A stretch of DNA of 64,000 nucleotides from contig NZ_JAVRHK010000004.1 of assembly GCF_031846585.1 (NCBI RefSeq), forward strand, positions 62,001 through 126,000. Direction: 5' to 3'. The notes beneath the pieces were generated by a model. That model was given only the letters and a program-made list of their open reading frames with translations. It ran no database searches and was not told the DNA's origin. The first letter of the stretch is position 1, and each line of letters opens with the position of its first letter. The translations under genes and the position numbers were made by a program. This document shows positions 35,001-42,633 of this stretch, in pieces. This DNA comes from Autumnicola musiva (GTDB taxonomy: Bacteria > Bacteroidota > Bacteroidia > Flavobacteriales > Flavobacteriaceae).

Positions 35001-35150
35001 GGGATAATTGGCTGAAACCTGTACGGTAGGCGGTGCAATATCTGGATACTGGGTAACGGGTAGGGTGGTAATCCCTATAATACCCAAGACCACAATTATA
35101 ATGGAAACGACCGTAGATAATACCGGTCTTTCTATAAATTTTTTTAACAT
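32013..35150 (-). CDS. RND multidrug efflux permease (HAE1/AcrB family)
   Basis: This 1045-residue inner-membrane pump has 12 predicted helices and two large periplasmic loops. The proton relay Asp pair is in GIVVDDAIVVVEAV (near residue 405), and the ERPVLSTVVSIIIV start and the helix IYFQIALIMLLGLLAKNAILIVEFA (near 920-945) are typical of AcrB/MexB. It exports drugs, dyes or bile-salt-like amphiphiles, exchanging protons. It lies between the adaptor (11 bp) and the outer-membrane factor (19 bp), forming a complete tripartite set. Confidence 0.97.
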   Translation of the reverse strand: MLKKFIERPVLSTVVSIIIVVLGIIGITTLPVTQYPDIAPPTVQVSANYPGANAQTVLESVIIPIEEQINGVEGMDYITSTASNNGSASIEVFFDQGIDPDIAAVNVQNRVARATPLLPIEVTQSGVTTQKQQTSSLMFFTILSENEEYDATFIQNYLNINVIPELKRINGVGDVRVFGAKNYAMRIWLQPEKLAAYNLIPTDVTAAINEQSQEAAAGALGQNDAEAFEYVIRYSGRYTTEEQYGDIVIKALGNGQFLRLSDVAEIELDAEGYNVISYTNGVPGVSMAVYQTPGSNAQEIIENIHSSLEEMERDFPRGLSVFVNFDTNEFLTASIEKVVETLLEAFILVFIVVFIFLQDVRSTLIPAIAVPVSIIGTFFFLNLFGYSINLLTLFALVLAIGIVVDDAIVVVEAVHAKMEEGAKNSLTATQSAMDEITGAIISITLVMGAVFIPVTFISGPTGVFYEQFGVTLIVAIAISAVNALTLSPALCALFLKPHNDEKDKKKNVLQRFYSSFNTAFDATIKRYGKSLSFLYKHAWITVAILLLSVAAIFWAETSTPTGFVPNEDRGMIFANIELPAGASLDRTVEITNELSQKVRQLEGVEGASMVNGFSLIGGAGSNYGLGLIKLDNWSDREDESLSSDAITAKLFQIGAQIPDANILFFAPPSIPGFGVSAGFEAKVLDRTGGTFEELDRVTQQYLQDLSARPEVLYAQSSFNTNYPQYEIDLDVSRAKAAGVPVSSIFSTLQGYIGSIYAADFARFGKQYRVYVQAFPEDRATVDDLNSLFVRNDEGEMAPITEFVSLNRVYGPQSVTRFNLFNSANVNGSAAPGYSSGDAIAAVQEVSETSLPTGFGIGFSGLTREEISAGGQTLFIFMLSILFVYFILSAQYESYLLPLTVLLSLPVGVMGAYVVTNLAGLQANIYFQIALIMLLGLLAKNAILIVEFAIQRRQAGHTIVDAALEAAKVRLRPILMTSFAFIIGLLPLVFAGGTGAAGNRSIGTGAVGGLLVGTIIGVFIIPILFIFFQWLQEKVSGKPEAAENKQ

Positions 35151-35161
35151 GGAACTATTCT

Positions 35162-36283
35162 TTATTTAAAAACGGGATTCAGTGAATTGGCAATACTGTC
35201 AAAAGTTGCCGGTTGTGGTTGAATTGGCGTATTATTACGGAGTTGTCCTACTCCTTTGGCAACAATCTTGTCTCCGGCTTCCACACCAGATGCTACTACA
35301 ATAAGGCTTTGAACCCGGTCTCTTACTTCTATTACTTTAGAAACCGCAATACTGTCTCCCTGTACGCGATATACGTAAACTTTCCCCTGTTGTTCAAAAG
35401 AAGAAGACTCTGGAACAACCGGAACATCGGTATATGTTTTTGGAATTCTGATATTCCCGCTATTTCCATTGGCCAGGATCTGGTTTGGATTTGGAAATAT
35501 AGCTCTAAAACTTACCGTTCCTGTTGAAGGGTCTACCTGCCCCGTAACAGTTTGGATTTCTCCTTCCTGCTCATAAATTTGTCCGTTTACCAGCTGAAGT
35601 TGTACAGGAGGGAAATTTTCAATTTTCTCTGAAATACTTTCTCCTTCAGCTTCCTGAATAAAATTTAAATATTCCCTTTCGTTCATAGAGAAAAAAGCGT
35701 ACACTTCATCTATTTGTGAAACGGTAGTTAGTGGCTGTGGGTCATTTGGACTAACCAATGCACCTTCTCTGAAAGGAATTGCCCCTATTTTTCCGTCTAT
35801 TGGACTTTTAATAGTTGCATAGCCAATATTGGCAGCAATACTTTGGTAGCCACTTTTTGCCTGTTGCAGGTTTGCTTTTGCAGTTTCCAGCTGTACCTCA
35901 CTAATAATATTTTTTTCTACCAAAGGTTTTAATTTATCTACTTCAACCTGGGCGGCGTTAACACTAGCTTGTGCTGCTTCTGCTTCCTGGCTCAACGATT
36001 CGGTTTCCAGTCTGAAAAGTGTCTGTCCTTTTCGTACTTCTTGCCCCTCATCTACAACAACATCGGTAATGTAACCTGAAACTTTAGCTCTTACACCGCT
36101 GGTAACGGTTCCTTCAATATTTACAGGGTATGAAGTATAGCCGGTTATTGTCCTAGTAGGAACTTCTATTACGGGAAAAGGGGCAGGACCCTGGGCCTGC
36201 TGTTGTGGGTTTTGGTTATCGCCACATGAAATTATGCTTACTAGCCCGGCGGTAACAGCTATATATTTAAAGAGGTTTTTCAT
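35162..36283 (-). CDS. RND efflux periplasmic adaptor (AcrA family lipoprotein)
   Basis: From ATG 36283 the product has 373 residues with a lipoprotein signal (YIAVTAGLVSIISC, Cys at about residue 20). A lipoyl-like half (VTSGVRAKVSGYITDVVVDEGQEVRKGQ), a coiled-coil hairpin (residues about 95-140), the second lipoyl half and a beta-barrel follow in the normal order. It bridges the permease and the outer-membrane duct. A 43-codon upstream extension would start inside the regulator gene and is rejected. Confidence 0.94.
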   Translation of the reverse strand: MKNLFKYIAVTAGLVSIISCGDNQNPQQQAQGPAPFPVIEVPTRTITGYTSYPVNIEGTVTSGVRAKVSGYITDVVVDEGQEVRKGQTLFRLETESLSQEAEAAQASVNAAQVEVDKLKPLVEKNIISEVQLETAKANLQQAKSGYQSIAANIGYATIKSPIDGKIGAIPFREGALVSPNDPQPLTTVSQIDEVYAFFSMNEREYLNFIQEAEGESISEKIENFPPVQLQLVNGQIYEQEGEIQTVTGQVDPSTGTVSFRAIFPNPNQILANGNSGNIRIPKTYTDVPVVPESSSFEQQGKVYVYRVQGDSIAVSKVIEVRDRVQSLIVVASGVEAGDKIVAKGVGQLRNNTPIQPQPATFDSIANSLNPVFK

Positions 36284-36305
36284 TTTAAAGGAAATTGTTT
36301 TGATG

Positions 36306-36788
36306 TTAATTATTTTGGATTTCGGACATTTTATTAATGATATTCCTGATGTTTTGCTCCTGGTTAAGCAGATAATCTTTAAAAAGCAGTGCAGTGGCAC
36401 CGGTTTTTTCAAATTTCTCTTTGTTGTAAGTAGAGTTAAATTCTGTAATTTTATCTAAAAGTTCTAACTCTTGGGTGATATCCTCCAGGTATCCTTCTAA
36501 TGTTGTTTTTAGGTACAACCTGTTGGCACGAAAATATCTTTTCCTGTCACCGGATTTTGTGAAGTATTCAACCTTTTTAAGCTGAAGAAGTAAGTTGAGC
36601 TGAGTAGAGACTGAACTTTTACTGGCTTCTGTAATAGTCATAATCTCTTCAAAGGTCTGGCCGTCTGCAGGAGATAAGACCATAATTGCATAAATTCGGG
36701 CAGCAAGTGGCGCCAATTGGTGTATTTTTTCAAAGTGTACTCCAATTTCTTCTATCAGCTTTCTTTTTTCGGGGGAACAACAGTTCAT
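36306..36788 (-). CDS. GbsR/MarR-type transcriptional regulator of the RND operon
   Basis: This 160-residue protein (ATG 36788) has a winged-helix core. TFEEIMTITEASKSSVSTQLNLLLQLKKVEYF is the DNA-reading helix-turn-helix and wing entry, with KRYFRANRLYLKTTLEGYL following and a C-terminal dimer helix. It matches the GbsR branch of MarR-like repressors. It is the first gene of the efflux operon, 22 bp before the adaptor, and should sense a pump substrate. A GTG at 36803 would leave almost no leader after the predicted TSS, so the ATG is preferred. Two Cys near the N-terminus (NCCSPEK) may be reactive. Confidence 0.85.
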   Translation of the reverse strand: MNCCSPEKRKLIEEIGVHFEKIHQLAPLAARIYAIMVLSPADGQTFEEIMTITEASKSSVSTQLNLLLQLKKVEYFTKSGDRKRYFRANRLYLKTTLEGYLEDITQELELLDKITEFNSTYNKEKFEKTGATALLFKDYLLNQEQNIRNIINKMSEIQNN

Positions 36789-36816
36789 ATATGCTAAGGT
36801 CACAATTTTAAAGCTG

Positions 36817-36824
36817 CAAATATA
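36817..36824 (-). promoter_or_regulatory. -7 promoter box of the RND efflux operon
   Basis: TATATTTG on the minus strand exactly matches TAnnTTTG, 28 bp before the regulator ATG. Confidence 0.65.
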
Positions 36825-36830
36825 GTATTG

Positions 36831-36848
36831 GTTCGGAACACACCGAAC
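36831..36848. promoter_or_regulatory. Candidate operator of the RND efflux operon
   Basis: GTTCGG-AACACA-CCGAAC is a perfect 6-bp dyad with a 6-bp spacer, placed in the -14 to -32 interval of the promoter. That position and symmetry fit a dimeric repressor site, so the regulator probably represses its own operon here. Confidence 0.6.
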
Positions 36849-36872
36849 TAAAAGAACTTAAATAAATGTTAA

Positions 36873-37706
36873 TTAATTAGATGAAAATTTGAAGAGGTTG
36901 AGGTTGTTCGATTTTATAACATAGCCGATGCGCACTATGCTACGAAAATCTTTAAAACTAATAAGACTTTCCCCGTAGCCATTGTACCATTCAAACATTA
37001 AATACTGGTTAGATGCTCTAAATAAATTATAAAAAATTTGTGCCCTTACAGAACCCTTCCAGTCATCCAATCCTTTCTGAAGCCTTACATCAAGAATCCA
37101 TTTTTCAGGCTGAAGCTGGTAAGAAAGGTTTATTTCTCCCAGGCCAAGATAATCTAAAATTTCCGGGTTGTCCTCTTTATATCTAAATGGAAACCAGCCT
37201 TTTATCCTTACAGTGGTGCGGGCATTAAGCGCAGCTTCAAAACTCAGAGAAAGCCGGTTCCAACTTCTGGAATAAATACTGTCCCGCCCGTTGGATTCAT
37301 GTTCATACTGCAAATATCCCATAGCCATTAATTTATCCTCCTTGTTATAGAGAGGTTTACCGAGGCCTATACCGGGATTAAAATTAATTTCTTCGAAAGG
37401 GCTGGATTTGGCATAAATAGTCCAGAATGCTGTTTGTGTGTAAGTAAGAAATAAATAAGTATCTAATGGCAGGGTTTTTCTTGTTAGCAGCTGCTTAAAA
37501 CTTATCTGGTATTTAACATCGGAAGTTTCCCTTGAAATTTTTTCGTCCATTGGGACACCGGTAATAAAATAATTATTTTTATGTATAGAAAAAGATGGAA
37601 TGGTGGCGATGGTATCGTCAATCTGCGCCCTTGTTAATGCCTGGCTATAACCAAAAGGATTAGAAAAACTAAACAGGAGGTAAATAAGTAAAAAGCAACG
37701 CTTCAT
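36873..37706 (-). CDS. pldA: Outer-membrane phospholipase A
   Basis: From ATG 37706 the product has 277 residues with a signal peptide (MKRCFLLIYLLFSFSNPFGYSQ) and beta-barrel strands. The OMPLA active site is visible: EHESNGRDS with His and Ser, and SRSWNR with the Asn, in the spacing known for E. coli OMPLA. It hydrolyses phospholipids that reach the outer leaflet, Ca-dependently as a dimer. It is 84 bp upstream of the efflux operon on the same strand and ends before the operator. The 16 codons upstream of the chosen start are not signal-like. Confidence 0.9.
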   Translation of the reverse strand: MKRCFLLIYLLFSFSNPFGYSQALTRAQIDDTIATIPSFSIHKNNYFITGVPMDEKISRETSDVKYQISFKQLLTRKTLPLDTYLFLTYTQTAFWTIYAKSSPFEEINFNPGIGLGKPLYNKEDKLMAMGYLQYEHESNGRDSIYSRSWNRLSLSFEAALNARTTVRIKGWFPFRYKEDNPEILDYLGLGEINLSYQLQPEKWILDVRLQKGLDDWKGSVRAQIFYNLFRASNQYLMFEWYNGYGESLISFKDFRSIVRIGYVIKSNNLNLFKFSSN

Positions 37707-37840
37707 TAATCCTGATTTTAATTTTCTAAAATTAAAATCTGAAAGCCGTAACATCTATTTTCCTGTTCTAATTATATGTTAAGATTTTTCTTGTAATCAT
37801 TTTTGAGCCAATGGCTGTGAAAAAATTATGAAACTGAATT

Positions 37841-38908
37841 TTACTCCCCGTAAATGCCAATTTCCAGCTCTGCGTTTTTGTTCATTTTCGCGCGGTACAT
37901 GCCGGCAGTATTAAATTCCATGGCAACATTGCCCTGGTTATCTATAGCAATTATACCGCCGTTGCCACCGAGCTCCGGGTTTTTCTCCTGTATCACCCGG
38001 CTTGCCGCTTCCTGAAGGCTCAGGCCTTTATATTCCATAAGTGCTGAAATATCGTAAGCAACTACCCCGCGAATAAAAAATTCTCCCCAGCCGGTGCCGG
38101 AAACTGCACAGGTTTTATTATTGGCATAAGTGCCCGCGCCAATAATGGGAGAATCTCCAATACGATTATATTTTTTGTTGCTCATTCCCCCGGTAGAGGT
38201 TCCCGCGGCAAGATTGCCATCTTTGTCCAAAGCAGCGCAACCTACCGTTCCATATTTTGAGTCTTTTATATAAGGATCATGAAAAGCAGTTTTATTACCA
38301 GCCTGTGATTTTTCCCTTTCTTTTAGCCTTTGAAGGCTTTGGAACCTGTTTTCAGTATAGAAGTAAGAAGGGTCTACAATTTCAAGTCCCTGTTCTTCAG
38401 CAAATTTTTCAGCACCTTTTCCGGCAAGCAACACGTGGTCAGAATTTACCATTACCTCATAAGCCAGATCTATAGGATTTTTAACAGTAGATACTCCTGC
38501 AATCGCGCCGGCATTCAGCGTTTCTCCATCCATAATGGAGGCGTCTAATTCGTTAGTTTCATCATTGGTGAAAACCGCTCCTTTAGCCGAGTTGAACAGC
38601 GGAGAATTTTCCATGACATTAATAGTTTTTCTCACCGCCTCTATAGCGGTGCCTCCGTTTGCAAGGATTTGATGCCCGGTGGTAATGGCTTCTTCCAGTT
38701 TTTCCCGGTAGGCATGTTCTAAAGAATCGCTCATGTTTTCTTTAAGAATTGTCCCCGCGCCGCCGTGAATTACAATTCCGAAATTTGGAATAGAATCATT
38801 AGTATTTTTTGCTGAATTTTCTTCGGAAGTGTGAGCTGCTTCAGAAGATGTATTTTGATTGCAGGAGATAAACAGGCTAAGGCTGAAGAGGAGAATTAAT
38901 TTTTTCAT
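37841..38908 (-). CDS. Isoaspartyl peptidase/L-asparaginase, lipoprotein
   Basis: This 355-residue Ntn-hydrolase precursor starts with a lipoprotein signal (LLFSLSLFISC, Cys16). HGGAGTI near residue 50 and KYGTVGCAALD (near 217) mark the type 2 asparaginase family; the Thr of GTVG should be the nucleophile freed by autocleavage. GNLAAGTSTGGMSNK and GTGWGEFFIRG are the substrate-binding stretches. It removes isoaspartate-containing dipeptides or asparagine in the periplasm or at the outer membrane. The lipoprotein form is frequent in Bacteroidota. Confidence 0.92.
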   Translation of the reverse strand: MKKLILLFSLSLFISCNQNTSSEAAHTSEENSAKNTNDSIPNFGIVIHGGAGTILKENMSDSLEHAYREKLEEAITTGHQILANGGTAIEAVRKTINVMENSPLFNSAKGAVFTNDETNELDASIMDGETLNAGAIAGVSTVKNPIDLAYEVMVNSDHVLLAGKGAEKFAEEQGLEIVDPSYFYTENRFQSLQRLKEREKSQAGNKTAFHDPYIKDSKYGTVGCAALDKDGNLAAGTSTGGMSNKKYNRIGDSPIIGAGTYANNKTCAVSGTGWGEFFIRGVVAYDISALMEYKGLSLQEAASRVIQEKNPELGGNGGIIAIDNQGNVAMEFNTAGMYRAKMNKNAELEIGIYGE

Positions 38909-39298
38909 ATTAAAGTTTTGTTGGTACGCTATAATTAATAATCTTTTGTGAAATGCTGAAAGTTAATAAAAAGAATGGTAGCGGAAAGTGTAAGTGTAAA
39001 GTGAAGAGTGAATAGAGGAAAGTTAGGAGCTGGGAGTTTGGAGTGGAGTTTAGCAGTTAAAAAGAAAACGAGTTAAAGAGGCAGGAGACAAGAAACAAGA
39101 GAAATAACTCAAAGAGGCACAACGAAAGCCATAACTTAAATTTGCGCCAGCGATAGTAGCGTGAAGCCAACAGCCCTTTTTAGGGCGAGGACTTGCAGCG
39201 GATAGCGCGGTGCGGAGCAGGCGCTATTAGTATTATCAGGCTTATAATAATGAATTCTTGTGCAGAATGTTTAATTTTAGGAGCAAAAACATTAAAAA
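38909..39298. repeat. Gene-free gap with purine-rich tract and a REP-like element
   Basis: The gap has two parts. 38975-39125 is strongly purine-biased, with short GGAG/GTGAAG/ACAAGA repeats. 39144-39228 is a GC-rich element containing GCCC/GGGC arms and blocks matching 991-1051 (15 of 18 and 13 of 14 bases). No reading frame of note is seen. The last 60 bp before 39299 are A/T-rich and probably hold the dioxygenase promoter. Confidence 0.65.
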
Positions 39299-39841
39299 AT
39301 GGCTATAAACAAACCTTTTAATCTCAATAAATGGCTGGAAGAAAACCGGGATACTTTAAAGCCGCCGGTGGGCAACAGGAATTTGTACAAAGAATCTGGC
39401 GATTATATTGTGATGTTAGTAGCCGGGCCAAATGCCCGTAAGGACTATCATTATAACGAAACGGAAGAACTATTTTACCAGCTGGAGGGAAATATTGAAG
39501 TGCATGTACAGGAAAACGGCGAAAAGAAAACCATGCAGCTGGGGCCGGGAGATATGTATTTGAATCCGGGGAAAGTGCCGCATTCGCCGGTGAGAAAAGA
39601 GGGCTCCATAGGTCTGGTTGTGGAAAGAAAACGCATGAATGAGGAAGGCAATGACGGGCTGTTATGGTTTTGTGATAACTGTAACCATAAGCTTTATGAA
39701 GTATATTTTCCACTGGAGGATATTGAAAAAGATTTCCTGAAGCATTTTAAACATTTTTACGAAAGCAGAGAATTACGCACCTGTGATAATTGTGGGGAAG
39801 TGATGCCGGTAGACCACCGTTTTGTAGCCGAGGAGGAATAG
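39299..39841 (+). CDS. nbaC: 3-hydroxyanthranilate 3,4-dioxygenase
   Basis: This 180-residue cupin opens the ring of 3-hydroxyanthranilate, the step that leads to quinolinate and NAD in the kynurenine route. Catalytic iron ligands His51, Glu57 and His95 sit at the same numbers as in the well-studied Cupriavidus enzyme, with substrate Arg47 and Arg99. The rubredoxin-like second site Cys125/Cys128 and Cys162/Cys165 (CDNC twice) is intact. No other kynurenine gene is in the window, so it stands alone here. Confidence 0.95.
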   Translation: MAINKPFNLNKWLEENRDTLKPPVGNRNLYKESGDYIVMLVAGPNARKDYHYNETEELFYQLEGNIEVHVQENGEKKTMQLGPGDMYLNPGKVPHSPVRKEGSIGLVVERKRMNEEGNDGLLWFCDNCNHKLYEVYFPLEDIEKDFLKHFKHFYESRELRTCDNCGEVMPVDHRFVAEEE

Positions 39842-40030
39842 CGGCTGAATTTTATCCTGCTGATAATAGAAAGGAAGCAGCTAATCCAAAATTCCCGCAG
39901 CATAAATATCTAATTGCTGAATTAACGCATTCTTAAGATAGTTCTGGCGCAAGATTGGCAAAGGCAGAACTTTCATTTCATATAAAATTCTTATTTTAGA
40001 AAAAATATAATAAAATCCAATTCGATAAAA

Positions 40031-40426
40031 ATGAGCATATTTTCTAAGGAACAAGCTGAAAAAGAACACGATAAGAGACAGGATGAATTTCAGGAAAAGG
40101 ATCTTGATAAACTTCAGGAAGAAGAAGAAAAGATCAAGTCTAAATTTCAAAATAAAGGTAAATTAAGCCGGTATTTTGATGATGTTCAGATTTTGTTTTC
40201 CCTGGTTCGGGATTATTCCAATGGTAGTTACAGGGAAATTCCGTGGAATATAATTGCTTCTATAGGAGGTGCTTTACTGTATGTGCTTTCCCCAATTGAT
40301 CTGATTCCCGATTTTATTCCTGTTATAGGATATCTGGATGATGCGGCGGTAATTGCTTTTTGTTTGAATCTTATTGAAAAAGATCTTGCTGCTTACAAGG
40401 TTTGGAAAGATTCTTCAATTTCTTAA
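40031..40426 (+). CDS. YkvA family protein (DUF1232)
   Basis: This 131-residue protein has a very charged coiled-coil N-terminus (residues 1-45, many Glu/Lys/Asp) and a DUF1232 core: YVLSPIDLIPDFIPVIGYLDDAAVIAFCL, with one or two short membrane helices. The SPIDLIPDFIPVIGYLDD motif is the family signature. Function is unknown; members are small membrane-associated proteins. Confidence 0.9.
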   Translation: MSIFSKEQAEKEHDKRQDEFQEKDLDKLQEEEEKIKSKFQNKGKLSRYFDDVQILFSLVRDYSNGSYREIPWNIIASIGGALLYVLSPIDLIPDFIPVIGYLDDAAVIAFCLNLIEKDLAAYKVWKDSSIS

Positions 40427-40431
40427 TTTCT

Positions 40432-40745
40432 TCAGCCATTGTCAGAATAAATAACTTCATAATGCCGGACTTCCTTATCGAAGTCCAGCATCATTTTTTG
40501 TGCTTTTTCGGCAACTACCGCCACATTAAGTTCTTTTCCGGCAAAGGCTCTAATTGCTTCCATAGAACTCCAGTTTGAGATAAACATAAATTCCACTCCG
40601 TCCCCAGACCTTTGCCTTCTAATACTGGCGCCGTGTGAAAACCCTTCAGGTTTTTCAGGTGAGGGATAATTTCCCTTTTCAGGTATAAAATATAGTTTTC
40701 TGCTTGTTCAGGCTTAAGAACTCCTGTCCAATGTCTGGAAATCAT
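40432..40745 (-). pseudogene. Antibiotic biosynthesis monooxygenase-like gene with a frameshift
   Basis: From ATG 40745 the frame reads MISRHWTGVLKPEQ and continues to LKNLKGF, then loses family likeness. In the shifted frame it continues as SHGASIRRQRSGDGVEF, SNWSSMEAIRAFAGKEL and on to a TGA at 40432-40434. Joined, they form a complete ABM-domain protein of about 104 residues, a small heme- or cofactor-free monooxygenase fold. The break falls in a run of four T (40638-40641 on the plus strand reads AAAA); one extra base would restore the frame. It is either a real inactivation, a recoding site or a read error. Confidence 0.7.
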
Positions 40746-40788
40746 ATTAGACAAATTAGCCGGTTTATAATTTTAAGTAATCTGAAAA

Positions 40789-41337
40789 TTAAAATCTGTA
40801 GCCTACGCTTAAACCGGTATTGAATTCTATGGCAGAAAAACGATCTTTAACTTCACTGCTAAAATTTCTCCCTACATTGGCATAAGGGCCAATTACAAAG
40901 GTGTCGTTAAAGTTCCATTTGTAACCCCCACCTATACCGATTATGAATGCGCTCATATCGGTTTCACGTTGTACCTCCTCTTCTTCTATGCTCACTACTT
41001 CGGTAAATTTACCTGTTCTTAATTTAGCAAAAGGACTTGCAAAAAATCCTGATCCGGAATTTTCAGTTCCAAAATAAAAATTATAACCTACCTTAAAACT
41101 GTTGGTTTTAAAATTCCGGGAGCCTTTTTCGGAATGATAGTTCATACGGTCATTAAGAAGCAGGCCAAAATCTATAGATTGATTATCGTCCATAAACAAC
41201 TCGTAACCTAATTCTACAGAAGCAATGGCAATAGTATTTGCTATATTTATCTTTACTTCATTTTGAGGGAAATCAATTTGTGCAGAAGCATTTTGAGCAA
41301 TAAATGCTCCCAATAGGAATAGGATGATCTTTTTCAT
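40789..41337 (-). CDS. Outer-membrane beta-barrel protein (porin-like)
   Basis: This 182-residue secreted protein begins with a signal peptide (MKKIILFLLGAFIAQNASAQ) and shows alternating amphipathic strands ending in an aromatic C-terminus (LSVGYRF), the outer-membrane insertion signal. It resembles the DUF3575/OMP_b-brl type of small barrels. Ligand or role is unknown. It stands between two minus-strand genes with no obvious operon. Confidence 0.8.
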   Translation of the reverse strand: MKKIILFLLGAFIAQNASAQIDFPQNEVKINIANTIAIASVELGYELFMDDNQSIDFGLLLNDRMNYHSEKGSRNFKTNSFKVGYNFYFGTENSGSGFFASPFAKLRTGKFTEVVSIEEEEVQRETDMSAFIIGIGGGYKWNFNDTFVIGPYANVGRNFSSEVKDRFSAIEFNTGLSVGYRF

Positions 41338-41406
41338 AGAGAATTCTTTTTGTTAAAAGTAGCAACTATTTTTTAAATTTTTTGGGGATAGGGGCGAAGA
41401 TAAAAG

Positions 41407-41435
41407 AAAAACCGCTTCGGCAGGAAGCGGTTTTT
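41407..41435 (-). terminator. Terminator after the acyl-ACP desaturase gene
   Basis: AAAACCGCTTC-GGCA-GGAAGCGGTTTT is a strong stem with T-runs on both sides, 23 bp past the desaturase stop. Confidence 0.85.
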
Positions 41436-41458
41436 GCATTAAACCTTTTAAATTTTGA

Positions 41459-42463
41459 TTAAAGTGTTCCGTTTGGCTCCACCCATTTAAACTGGTGTGG
41501 ATCTTCGGGAACAGCGATACGGTCAGCGATACGGGACATTCTGTCCGGTAGCTTCATTAAATAATCTCTTGCTTTTTCGGCTTCATCTGTAAGAGAATTC
41601 ATTTTATCAATTTCCCAGTAGCCATTTAGTTTTTTAAGAATATCAATATAATCATGTGTGGTATAAACCCCAAGCCGCTGTGCTGCATTGGAGAAATTCT
41701 CAAAGGCTTCTGCAATACCCTGTCCGCTTTCACGGATAAACTGTGCAGGCATTACAATTTTCTTTTTCATCATATCCTGAAAAGCCAGCATCATTTCACT
41801 AGGGTCATGTTCAAAAATAGTCTTTACAAATTCGCGATAGGCCATGTAATGTCTCATTTCATCCCCCGCTATGATATTACACATTTTAGCCAGCATTTTG
41901 TTTCCTTTTTTCTTGGCAAGCTGCCCAACGCGTCTATGCGAAATGTTAGTAGCAAGTTCCTGAAAACTGGTGTAAACAAAATTGCGGTAAGGGTCTCTAC
42001 CTGTACCTATATCAAAACCATCATTAATAAGGTGCTGCGTGGTTTTTTCAATTTCCTTCATATTAACCCTTCCCGATAGATACAAATATTTATTGAGGGT
42101 ATCACCGTGCCTGTTTTCTTCTCCAGTCCAGTGGCGAACCCATTTGGCCCAACTGTTCTGCTCTCCTCTGGAAGCCCCGTGTTGTTTCACGCCTTCCATA
42201 TCCATTAGCCAGCTTTCATAGGTAGGCAGGGCTTCTTCAGTAACCATATCTGCTACCAGTACCACCCAAAAATCATATCCAAGCTCTTTGGCCTCTTCCC
42301 TAATTTGAATAACATCATCCATGTAATTCTCCTTTTGGAAGTTTGGTAGGAGATCAGTAGGTTGCCAGATTTCTTCAACCGGAATTAAATATTTATCAAT
42401 AAAACCGTCCACAGATTTCTCTACGGTTTGCATTACTTCTAATCTAACATTCTCTAAAGCCAT
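41459..42463 (-). CDS. Acyl-ACP desaturase (soluble di-iron)
   Basis: This 334-residue protein belongs to the plant-type soluble stearoyl-ACP desaturase family. The two di-iron motifs are EENRHGDTLNKY (about residue 115, EExxH) and DEMRHYMAYREF (about residue 200, DExRH). It should insert a double bond into acyl-ACP using O2 and ferredoxin. No membrane helices. Length is close to the family. Fits the acpP-fabF lipid genes at 21.7 kb functionally, though not by position. A terminator follows. Confidence 0.93.
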   Translation of the reverse strand: MALENVRLEVMQTVEKSVDGFIDKYLIPVEEIWQPTDLLPNFQKENYMDDVIQIREEAKELGYDFWVVLVADMVTEEALPTYESWLMDMEGVKQHGASRGEQNSWAKWVRHWTGEENRHGDTLNKYLYLSGRVNMKEIEKTTQHLINDGFDIGTGRDPYRNFVYTSFQELATNISHRRVGQLAKKKGNKMLAKMCNIIAGDEMRHYMAYREFVKTIFEHDPSEMMLAFQDMMKKKIVMPAQFIRESGQGIAEAFENFSNAAQRLGVYTTHDYIDILKKLNGYWEIDKMNSLTDEAEKARDYLMKLPDRMSRIADRIAVPEDPHQFKWVEPNGTL

Positions 42464-42633
42464 TTCTTTTAATCTAAATTTGAACCCAATGGGAGTGCAA
42501 GTGTATGAATTTTATTTGAATATCAACAACCGTGCAGTTTTTATTGGCATCCTGGAATTTTATCCCGAAAGGAGCTGAAATTATTGAAGTTCAAAGATAT
42601 AAATATGTTAAGAGAGTGTATGATAAAATACTC

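Noticed and set aside
38975..39125. Purine-rich tract as a CRISPR-like or microsatellite array
   Set aside because: Repeats are short, irregular and without constant spacing; no cas genes nearby.
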